The translations under genes were made by a program, and so were the position numbers. The notes under the pieces are model-generated. The model was not told the origin of the DNA and did no database searches. It saw only the letters and a program-made list of their open reading frames with translations. From contig JANPWX010000215.1 of assembly GCA_024734555.1 (NCBI GenBank), positions 422,943 to 486,942 of the forward strand: a stretch of DNA of 64,000 nt, read 5' to 3'. This document shows positions 53,761 through 64,000 of this stretch, piece by piece; the first letter of the stretch is position 1; each line of letters opens with the position of its first letter. Origin of the DNA: Trochalopteron elliotii (lineage: Eukaryota; Chordata; Aves; Passeriformes; Leiothrichidae).

Positions 53761-56700
53761 CAGGATTGATATCAGGCTGTGGCATTTTCAGTATGGAGTG
53801 CTTGTTTTAATTTATTTGCAGATTTTTGAAAATAATGTGTTCTACATTTTACAGTATAAACACCTAGACTATACTAAATGCATACTTTTCCTCTCTTGCT
53901 CCCATTTTGTGGGCTTTTTTCTTCAGTTTCTCTTATAAGTATTGCAAACTTTTTTGCTTTAAGAAGTGGTTTCTGGGCATGCACAGTAACCAATACAATA
54001 TCCCATGACATGACAAATAATACTAACTTCATTTTTTTAGTTCTACTCACATGACACTGATGAGATTTCAAAAAGCACTTATTCTGCCCAGACACCTGTA
54101 GTAACACATACACAACCATAAGACTCAGTGCTAAATTATGTGATGGCAAAAAAGTAATTAAGTTCAAAGATGTCAGATGGTTTGATACATCAATATTGTC
54201 AACTCATTTCATAGCATTGAAATACTGTAAAAATGTAGCTTGAAAACAAATCTTTGCTGTATTGCACACTTCTATAAATATCTTTTCACAATCAGGATTT
54301 CACCCCTATTTTTAGTGATGTAGATAGGGTTTTACATAGGTGACAGTCAGAACTGTCTATATCAGAACAGAAAAAGGGGATGGAGAAGTATTTCTTTTCT
54401 GTGTATATACAATGCCAGACATAATAGATTCACAAGTAAATAATAGGTAAGAAAACAGTTGAAATAGAGTTGGTTAGCAAATATTTTGAATTTACTTTCT
54501 TAAAGGTATGAGAATCTCAGACCGTTTCTGATCAGCATGTTCTTTTTTTACATAAACCAAAAAATTACCAAATACACAAAGCTCAAGCCCACTGGATTGC
54601 ATAACTTATAAATCACTTCAAGAGAGTTAAGCATGAAAGGTGATATGAAAGTGTGAGTTGTTAACCACCGTCACAGCTGACTGAGCATTTTGTTTATTCT
54701 CTAACCAGATTCTGCGTTGGGAGTCTGTACCACAACTAATTAACCATAATGCTTTATAATTGCATAAACAGAATATATAACAGATCTTTATGATATATAA
54801 TTAATTCTGCCCGTAAGGAAAGCTTTTATAAGTCAAACCATGTGCTGTTGGAGGACTGCCTCTTTATGTTCTCCCTTACAAGGCAGGTATATTTCCCTGC
54901 CAGCGGAGCTCTGAGAACATTCTAGAAAATAATGTTCGTTAAGGCCAGCCAGGTGTTTTCTTGCAGGCTGACTGCTGGGAGCTCCATCTCTGAAGCTGAG
55001 GGGGTTGCAGCTGCCTCTGCTCCTTCCTTTATGCAGACTGCAGTGAGGAAAGGCACTTTGGTACAGAAAACTTTCTGGTTTTAAAGACCAAACTCACTTG
55101 CTGTTGTCATGCATTAGTTATTTGTTTGAGTTTTGTCAGCCTTACGTTTCTGTATTTTTTTGTGTATTAAATTCCAAGCTGAACTCAATCATTGCTGCAA
55201 TACCAGAACAAGAACCCAGAAAAACACGAATAACTTGGATTTGGGTTATGACCCATGAATAAGCACCACTCACTATGGTTAGAGGATAGCCATTCTCCCT
55301 CCCATCTGCTGTTCTATGTCCTTCCTGTGGAAAAAAAGAAAACAACCAACAACAAATGGACACACATGAGCTCAGGAGACCTGGAAGATCAGACACCTGA
55401 TTTCACTATATGAAGACCTTTCTTGGAAGTGACAGAAAAGACAACAACCATCTCTAAGACCTGTTCAATCAAAGGGGTGAGTCACCCTTACATGGGGCCT
55501 GGAGGTTTGTGTGTCCCAGGCCACAGCTGGTAGCAAAATTTTGATTTTGCTAGGCTTAGGAGAGCTGAAAGTACAGTGAAAGACTCCACTAGACTGCAGA
55601 GAAACCCTGTCTTTGTAAAATGCTAATCAGAGCCAGCAAATTTCCAAGCATCCCATGATGAGAAACTCATCAACCTAGTACTCTGCTGATGATCTAGTAG
55701 GAGATCCATTTCTAAGGACCACTGTGTCTTGGGACATCGGCTCACTCTTTGGACATCTTAAGTGTACATAATAAAAGAAGTTAATATGAAGATAATTTGT
55801 TTGCTGGAAGAAAAAAAAAGGGAAAGAAAAAGAGGAAAACGAAAGAGTGAGCAAAGAGCAGAAGCCTCCTTGATCTAGCCATCACTTGGCTGAATGGGAG
55901 GCACAGGTTCACATTACACTCCTTTGGAATGATAATCACACCCTTCTTTGAGGCTGACACACCACTGGGAGGATTATCTTTGCAGGGCAGCCCAGATCCT
56001 TCTCACTGATAAAGCTGCTGTATCTGAAAAGTATTTGGCAGAACTGTCACCACACACACAAACAGAGGAGCTGACTCTCCTAACCTCAGAGGCTTGGTAT
56101 GGGGAGGAGTTTGCATCAGCTCCTGTACCCTCCAGATCAACTCTACAGATCACCTATGTAACTTGGAAAAGAAAACACTGTTTCCTTGGGGAGCTTTGAG
56201 GTGGTTTTTGTTAATGGCTTTCCAAACCTCTTCAGGTAACATTTTCAAGATAACAAGTTTTTCTTCACCCATTGCTTTCCCACCCACATCCACTTCTGAA
56301 TCTACAGCTTTTTTCTCTCTTCTTTTGAGCTAAGAAGTCACCAAAAAAATCTTTTTTGCTTTTCTTTCCAAAATTAAGAGATACTGCTTCTTCTACCCTT
56401 GCACGATCAACTGCACTTATTACTCCCTTTTTTTAGACTCCTTATGAGTTGTGTCACATATCATCATTTTTCCAAATACATTTCTGTTTAACATTCCTGT
56501 CTATTTGTAGAGCCAAAGCCATAACTCAGTACTATAGGGGAAGGTCTTCCCCTTGAGACCTTTCATCATGGGCTTATAATAACTTAGCAATTACATCAAA
56601 GAGTTCAGTTTCTGCACGATGACACTGATTCCCACTGTTAATTGGAATGTCCAATCTCCACAAGTAGTGGTTACATGGTATCTCAAGCATCAGGGAAATA

Positions 56701-59700
56701 ATACATGTCTACAGCTACTTGGCTGGCAAGTAGAAGTTTGAATTTCTTCAAGTAACGTGGGTGCTTTCTGTCATTTAAGACTAAAAAGAATCTGAATAAA
56801 TTATCAAATAGATGTGCTTCATTGGAACTGCTCTGATCTCTCAGAGAAAGAACTCTCTTTATGGCCAAATAATGCTTATAGATAAATTTGCCAAACAATG
56901 CTTTTCTTTCCAAGGACCCATAAATCTCAGAGTACTTTTGAGAGTAATAAATGTTGCAATAATGCTGTTCTTGATTACAGGCAAGACTATAACAGCTTTG
57001 ACTGGTAGTGATTCCTTAATTATATTTGATTACAGACAGACTCTGTGCGATGCAAGGGGGTTATTTGTTGCCTTCTATCAGTCCTGGATTCCATTGGAGA
57101 CCAAGAGCACGCTGTGCCAGCATACACAGCTTACTCAGCTGCCTTCCTCAGAGCTTTGTCACTAAAGCATAGCATTTAATAGCAGGACTTGTGACAGTCG
57201 GGTGTGCAAAACCTTTAATGGAACTGTAATTTAGCCACTGTGTAACTACATCAGTGAGGGCCACTGCCTAAGAGGATCCTGAATTTCAGCAGCTCTTGAG
57301 GACTTGATCTTGCATACTTCATAGTGTGCAGGGGCTAAAGTTACTTGTGCCTTCATTACAATGACAGTAAGGACCGAAGTGACAATGAGAAAGAAACTAT
57401 ATCTGTAACATTGTCCATGCTTTGTATTAATAAAGAATTCTAAAAAAAGGAAAAGCTCTACTAAGTCAAATAGCCCTCCCTCTGTCAATGAACAATAAAA
57501 AGAAAATCATGCCTTACAATTTATTCTCCAGTGCTTTGTTTATTTGGTATTAAATGACTCATGGAATAAGGTTTCCATCTCTCCCCATGGGAGATTATTC
57601 CAGCTGCTGAGGACCTACTATCAGCTCCCTTTCTTTTTTTTTCTCTTTTAATGATGCTGAAGTTTTGCATTCTATTTTAGTTTGGGGTGGAAAAGAGACA
57701 AGGGAAATTCACACCCCCAAACTTGCTTTAAAATGCAATTAAAGCTGTTGACATGGACTCAGAAATCCAAACAAACATGCAGTTAAAACAGAAATGCATC
57801 ATATTTTTCACTTAAATACCATGCCACCGCAAAGGAACACTTTTAAGCTAACTGCACACTTCCTTGTTTTTACAGGTTTGTTCCTAACTGTTATGTAAAT
57901 GCACTTTTGTTGTATGTAAATTAGCATTAGGCAAAGTAATCTTAAAGCCTGTTTTATAGCTGTCACACTAACAAACCACATTTACAAATAAATATTTGTT
58001 TCTACAGGCGAGTATATTACCTACTTAAAAATAATAATTATTTCCAGCATTTTGACTCAGTTCTGTGACTCTGCTCTGGCCCCACAACCTGCTGTATGCA
58101 CAGAATGGAACACTCTTACAAAGAATACTTTCCTTATAGAGTAGCATAACCTAAAATGCTTTACATGTGTCTCTCTAATGCATTTTATTGTTATTATTCT
58201 TAGCAGGCTAGAAAGTCTATTTAAAAAGAGAATATTTACCTGCTTTGAAGATTCATAGCATGTTTACCTCCCAGCAGTAGTTGTGGAGTGCACCATGTCA
58301 CTCAACAGCATCCCATTTGACTGGTAAAGGAACAGTGATGATAAGTTCCAAATAAAATCTAGTGCTGTTTGTTGTGCCTGGAAAAAAATCTTGTGGTGAA
58401 CAAGGCTCTATTTGTCTGAAACAGTGAAGTAGGATAACTAGAGGGGTAGAAGCAACCCAGAAAAGGACTCTCTGAAATGAAGGTCGAAGTTCCCTAACCC
58501 TCAGATCTGCCTTTTAAACCAGTTTTGTCAAAATGTACCCTTATTAGCACCAGCACAAATCTGACAGCTAGGGCACTGGTGTGGTAGGGGCATTTATGCT
58601 TAATAGAGTTAAAAAAAAACCCACAAAACCAGATACAGACCTAATCAGAAATCTTAATAGAAAGATGTCAGGGACTGTACTATCAGACACTTATTACTGT
58701 TTTAATGGATCATAATGGCTTCAAATCTACCTCGTTAAGGGGATGCTGCTCATTTAAAAAGTTAAATGTCATATAAATCAAAGTACTATAGAGTACATTT
58801 GTGCTTTCCTAATATCCCTAGCAAGGTAACTGCTCACATGAAATGGTGTTTCTCCCTTATTTTATTTTATTGGTGTAAATGATAATAGATACAACAATAT
58901 CATTATATTCAAATTGCTACCAGTATTTGCTTACTGTTTTTACCTTTTCCATTAAAGATACTGTTGTTGTGCATAATATACACTGCCTAAGTACTCTGAA
59001 AACAATTTTTGCCTCACAGATGGTTCCATGATGTAGCATGAGGCTATTTTAAGGAATAATTACTTTTATTATGTCAACATGAAACGTTGCATTATTTTGC
59101 TGTTATTATTGATATCTTTTAGATAAGACACTGGCAAGAGAAATTATAGCAAAGAACTGCTAGAAGTGTCCATTACATTTTACATGGCAGGTTATCAAAA
59201 TACCAGCCATTTTACCTGTGTTTCAATCACTTTCACTTTGGAGAATAGCAACCACACATACTTGTCCAAAAGTGTCCTCATACCAAATGTCTAAAAATGG
59301 AAAAGAGGGAAAATAAACCTGCAAAATCCCTCAGTTCTCATTTGAAAGAACTTGGGCTGAGTCCCAGCTGTGCAAATCAGACTTTTTTCATGCATATGAT
59401 GAACTAGGGAAGGGAGATGGAGATGGTGGTTGAGTCAAGTAACCAAACTCAGAATAGTAATGTAGGGCAGGATTGCTGCCTGGAGAAAACTCAGTTTCCC
59501 ATGGGATATGGTCTGACATGGTTAACTTGCTAGCTAAAGGCAAGTGCTGAATGGAATTACCTGTACCAGTGAATAGAAAAAAAACTTCAGACTAAATGCA
59601 GAGCTGGAAGGAAGGTTTGGTGATTTTAGCTGTGTGTTGAATGTTCGCCTTTATGTTAAAGCAGATGCCTGAGGAATACATAATTCAAAAGTCCAAAGTG

Positions 59701-62700
59701 GTTGGCCTATTTTCCTGAAGAAGAGAATGTAGCAGTAGGTTTGATTCCAGATGAGATAAGACTTTGTTATAACAAAGGTAATGTTAATGGGTAGGTTCTG
59801 GTTTAAGTGAGTTATTCAGTATCACAAAAAGACTTGTGACAGATAGGAAAAAAAAAGACAATTATCCAAAATGGTATTCAATTTTCTTAAGGGAAAATCT
59901 TACAGCTGGCTCTTATTCTGTAGTTTCCTGGCTTGTTCATTATGCAGTCCTCACTCCTAGTGACAATCCTTTGCACTGAATGAAATAATGTTAACAATAG
60001 CATTTGACTAAAAAGAAAGTACTATAATACCTTCTGGCTGAAATTCGATTGTAAACTTGACTTTGAAATTTCCCAGTTTGTGAGTATTCAGAAATACTAA
60101 ACTTGACCTAGTATAAATACTGTTGGACCATAGGTCTAATAGCCCTTTACTTAATGCATTTTCCCCATATCCAGGAAAAAAACACACGAGAAAAAGAAAT
60201 CTAACATTTGACCCCATGCCTGACCCTAAATTGGATGATCAGCAGTGTTAAGGTAAGTCCTCAGTAGTGGGTTTCCTTTTGTTGTTGGAAAATAACTTGA
60301 GCATGTAGAGACTTGAAAGTGATCAGAAGTTGGAAGTCTCTTCCCTGGCTAGTGTCAACAAAGCCAGCAGTGGGGATAATGATGTTGTATCAGCAGCCCT
60401 GGAGAATTCAAGGGTTCAAATGCAAGGTAAGTCCCAATAGGCTTGGGGATAGAGAGTACTTGGATGATCTGAGGATATCATATCTATGCCACTGAACATT
60501 TGGGAGCTGTGAGAAGATGGAGTGTGGTTGATGAAGGCAGTGTCTGTCTGTCAAAAATCCTTGTAGTAAAAATGATTCCTTATATATATTTTTTCCCTAT
60601 TACTGTCTTATTCTAGCTAGAGCTTCATTTGAAGGCAAAACAGGCCAAAACCTAAACCAGCATCTCCACAGCTTGAGACAGATATTTTTGAGGAAAATGG
60701 GCCACTGCTGCTTCAGCAGAGCTGCTCAGCTCCAGATAGCAGCTGTATTTCACATGGGGGCCCTTACTGCAGGTGATGTTCCCATTCCTGCCTAGGGATG
60801 CTCCAAGTCCACAGAGGCAAGCCTATTTTTGCCTCAGTTTTGTCATTTGAGAGCTGCAGTTTGGGTCATTAGGGGTTGCTCTAGTTTTTGGCTGCAGAAA
60901 ATGCTTTCTGGTCATCATCTCTTTCAGAATATTACTGTGATGTAAGTACTTCTTCTTGTTATTTCTCTCTTCCCAAATGTAATATTCCCAACTGTATATT
61001 CATTGCAAATAAGTGAAACGCAGGGACTGGACCTGAACAAACATGAAGATCAGTGCACCCTTTCTCATTACTTTTTTTGTGTTAGATGCTGTGTGAATAC
61101 TTCAGAGACAGTCACAAAGGACTTGATTCTAAGTGGAATTGGGAAAGGGCAGCAAAAAACCCCCAAAACATAGAGGGAGATAAGAGAGACATAAAAATAA
61201 TGAGACAAGCAGGTAGATACGCTGGGAGCAGAGTATTGATGGCCTTATGCCCTAGTAAGAGCCTAGAAACAAAAGGTATGTCCAGATTTGAAGAGTTTGC
61301 CCTCTCTAAAACCTTCAAATAGGAACAAAATAAGGATTAGGATTGCATAGTGTCTAATGACTGCTTAAAACTTTCCAGTTTTCATGGCTCGTGGCACTCA
61401 TGTAAATCTATTTCTGAGCTCAAGAGATGAACCCATTATCAATTGATAATAGTAGGAGAGATGTGAGTATCTTTGCTTCACTCTTGCCTGTCACTGCTCC
61501 ACTCCTTGAGTTCACTCCCTTGCTGTGATATATAATTTCCACTGCTCTCAGGATGCCTCTCCCAGAAGCTGTATTAAGGATGTCCTTGTCTCCCAGAAGG
61601 ATTTAAGAGTCAGAAATACCTGTTACCTCCAGTATAAACTCCCTTAAGCACATGCCAGCTGACAAGGTAGTTCCTTAAAGTGCAAAAGAGAAGCAAGAAA
61701 TGCCTTTAACATGACTTTTGAAAAGTTGAAAAGGGTATTTAAGGCAAACATGGGTTTTTGAAAGATATGAAGATTCTGATAGGAGCTCAGTTTTTACTTC
61801 ACTTTCCCTGTAATATCTTCTTGATATTACAGAGCAATGGTATTCCCTGAGGGCGCTACTTTGGAACCTAGATGAAAAACAGTGAAAAATTCATCAGTTG
61901 GTACCCCACTTTAAAATACAGAAGAATACTCTCTTCATCTTTTCTGAAATCATTGTTTTCTAGGTGCACGGCATGGTGTTGTAATATGTAGTCAGTATGT
62001 ATAACTGTAGTTTAGAAGGAACTAGGATGGAAATAACTTTTGGGGAGCAAAATCTCCCCAGTACAGCTGTGGATGTGCCTGGTAACAGTTTGGCTGCAAG
62101 CAGTGCCAGTGGATCTTTTCTTCTCTGGTTGCTGTGAAGGCCAGTGAAGTGGTGGTTCAGTTTGGACTCTAAGGCTGTGGCATGGTCCTCAGCTTGTTTG
62201 GAAAGGAAGACTTGCTACTGATATTTTTCACTGACATGCCCTGTGGTTTGGGGTGCGTGTAGGTGTTCTTGTTTTGGGGCTGGTGGGATTTTCTTTGTCA
62301 GACGTTTACCTTCTCTTTACACATCTATTCTTCCTATCCAAATACCTTGCTTGTTTGATGTGCAAGGACATGGAAATTGTAAAATTCAGCCATTGTAAAA
62401 TAGTATCAAAACAAACAAATTCAAGAGTTATACTAGTTCATCCTTATTTTAGTCTGACATAACCCTTAGCATTGGCAATAGCTGGAATGTATCAGCTATT
62501 GTTAGTCAAAGGTATACTTTCTTTCTCAGCTGACACTAGATGATTTTTGGTCTGTAAGACACTACTGTATCAGCAATGTTATGTGACAAAGGTACAGATA
62601 TAGGAAAACATGCTTACTGTTTAAAACACTACTAATATTACTGTTTGGCAGATGGCTACTACAGGTGAATGCTTTCCAGTCATTTTGAGCCCAATGCAGT

Positions 62701-63769
62701 GAAGCAGAAAAAATAAACTAGATGGACTTCATAGCTGTGATTAGGCACAGTGCAAAATCCTTGGGGGAAAACATCTCCACAGCCCATTTTTACAAAAAAA
62801 ATTGGTTCATGCAAGCAGAAAACAAAAAGACTGGACTAGTGGAAAAATACATGGGGGCTGATTTTTCTTAAAATTAATTTATATGAGTGGCTTTGTTGAC
62901 TGAGCACATGTTCACGTGGATGTGTGGTGTATTATTCCAACCCTTTCTGTAACATAACCACGGTGACTGTGTCACATGGTGCTAGAGCAAACAAAGTCTC
63001 ACTAACAGTCCATGAATAGAAGCATTTTCTGAGAATACGGTTTCTCATTGGGACTATCGACTGGTTCCTGTGCTACCAAGGGATAAGGATAGCTATGGAC
63101 AGCTTTGGAAGTACAGAAGTGCAGTAATCTGAAGTGTGCAAAACAAAAATGAGTGTTTGTTACATAATCAAAAATGGTACAAGGGATATAGTTAATTCTG
63201 TGACACTTTCAATTGATTACTAATTGGTAGGCAGTATCTAAAATAAGAGAGTATATCTTGTTAAACATTCTACTTCTATGTATATTCCATGTCCTTTTTG
63301 TTCTCCTAATGTTTGAATCTGAGAGGCCATCACTGAGCTGACTTCCTCCACATAGCAAGACTCCCTTCATTTTCCCTTCTCCATTAGCATCATATTTGCA
63401 TCAGATCCAAAATAAGCAGTTTTCTTGATGGACTCAGCTCAACTTATCTTTCTGATCTTACAGACATTTATTTTCTTAGCTATTAAGCTACTCATCCTAA
63501 CTTTCATTTTGTTTCTCTTTGTCTCAGGTTATCAATTCATCTAATGGAAGCTCTTTTTCCTAGAACAAAAGCACTTTCTAAAAATATCACTGTAAAACTT
63601 TTTATTTTCCTCTTGACATTCTCTGAGAAGTGTTTTTGGATGTACATTAGGAAAAAAATATATTCTATATACACTTATAGGAAATGATGAAACCACACTT
63701 ATTTAGACTTTGAAGAACATCTTGATTTTTTAACGAAAGTAAAAATACTGTCAAGGTTTGATGGACGTA
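53761..63769. other. Intergenic region with no supported gene, possible CNE DNA
   Basis: About 10 kb between the L2 relic and the GC-rich right edge. No coding exon, RNA gene or recognisable transposon. It contains AT-rich, repeat-poor stretches with homeodomain- and POU-like motifs (54730-54805, 57840-57930 and 58860-59260) that could be conserved enhancers. A CTCF-like motif lies at about 61843-61858. A pyrimidine-rich patch at 56230-56420 is unexplained. Short open frames look like chance. Confidence 0.55.
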
Positions 63770-64000
63770 GACAGATTTTGTTGCGAGAAATTCTGGCTGT
63801 TCCTGAGCCTTCCTGCATGGAAGTGGAGTAAGCGGGAAGAGGCCGACAGTCCTCTGGGAAAAGGGATGGCGCAAGATTTGGTCCAGAGCAGCGGCTCTCT
63901 TAAGTCATTGTTAAGTCGGCACCCGTTAAAGTCCACTTTGAACTCAGAAGCGCATCCTGGCAAGGCACCCAGAGCAACCCCGGGCCCTTCTCTCCCCCGC
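63770..64000 (+). promoter_or_regulatory. CpG-island edge, probable promoter of the next gene
   Basis: Eleven CpG dinucleotides occur in about 230 bp (for example in GACGTAG, TTGCGAG, AAGCGGG, GGCCGAC, TGGCGCA, AGCGGCT, GTCGGCACCCG, AAGCGCA, CCCCGGG), against only a few in the preceding 750 bp. The window ends in GC-rich CCCCGGGCCCTTCTCTCCCC. This is the usual left shore of a vertebrate CpG-island promoter. UMAD1 is followed on the same strand by GLCCI1 in other vertebrates, so this is probably its upstream region; no GLCCI1 coding sequence is inside the window. Confidence 0.55.

Noticed and set aside
54914..54928. Perfect heat-shock element pattern GAAnnTTCnnGAA
   Set aside because: Nine fixed bases in two orientations are expected about 0.5 times in 64 kb, and there is no nearby promoter.
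62469..62494. 9-bp hairpin CAATAGCTG / CAGCTATTG
   Set aside because: Stems of this size with short loops are expected several times in a window of this length. Outer pairing is poor, so it is not a credible miRNA precursor.
62931..62955. TTCCAACCCTTTCTGTAACAT resembling a CR1 end
   Set aside because: Only about 20 bases match and none of the preceding CR1 motifs (GTTGGACT, GATGATC) are present.
63527..63560. Strong acceptor-like TTTGTCTCAG suggesting an exon start
   Set aside because: No open coding segment with a donor follows, and pyrimidine-rich AG ends are frequent in this DNA.

Overview
The window looks like a nuclear genomic segment from a vertebrate, most likely a bird. Interspersed repeats are sparse and almost all are short 5'-truncated CR1 LINE ends. 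There is one probable very old L2-type LINE relic. I see no Alu, B1, L1 or other mammalian-type repeats. Genic content is low, introns are long and CpG is depleted until the extreme right edge. I cannot name the species.

Only one protein-coding gene is supported. Two exons of UMAD1 (UBAP1-MVB12-associated UMA domain containing 1) lie on the + strand. An 86-nt internal exon is at 15015-15100, and the terminal coding exon at 32211-32468 carries the UMA domain and stop codon. They are separated by a 17.1-kb phase-0 intron. The exon(s) encoding the first ~27 residues must lie left of the window, so 1-15014 is best read as the preceding intron. A 3'UTR of about 1.5 kb is inferred, ending near an AATAAA at 33951 that is followed by GT-rich DNA.

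From about 34 kb to 63.7 kb I find no coding exon. This intergenic stretch holds simple repeats, two short tandem duplications, a perfect 22-bp hairpin (37539-37587), the decayed L2-like LINE (about 52560-53760) and AT-rich stretches that could be conserved regulatory DNA. From about 63770 to the window end CpG frequency rises sharply, as at the edge of a CpG-island promoter. In other vertebrates the gene downstream of UMAD1 on the same strand is GLCCI1, so this is probably the approach to the GLCCI1 promoter (inference from synteny).

CR1 copies are at about 8960, 10381, 26469, 31072 (minus strand) and 31815. All five are inside the UMAD1 introns. Most ATG-initiated reading frames in the window are chance ORFs in non-coding DNA. 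I found no convincing novel genetic system. The most unusual items are the perfect hairpin, a near-palindromic 34-bp tandem repeat, a near-identical 1.9-kb-spaced duplication and the L2 relic.
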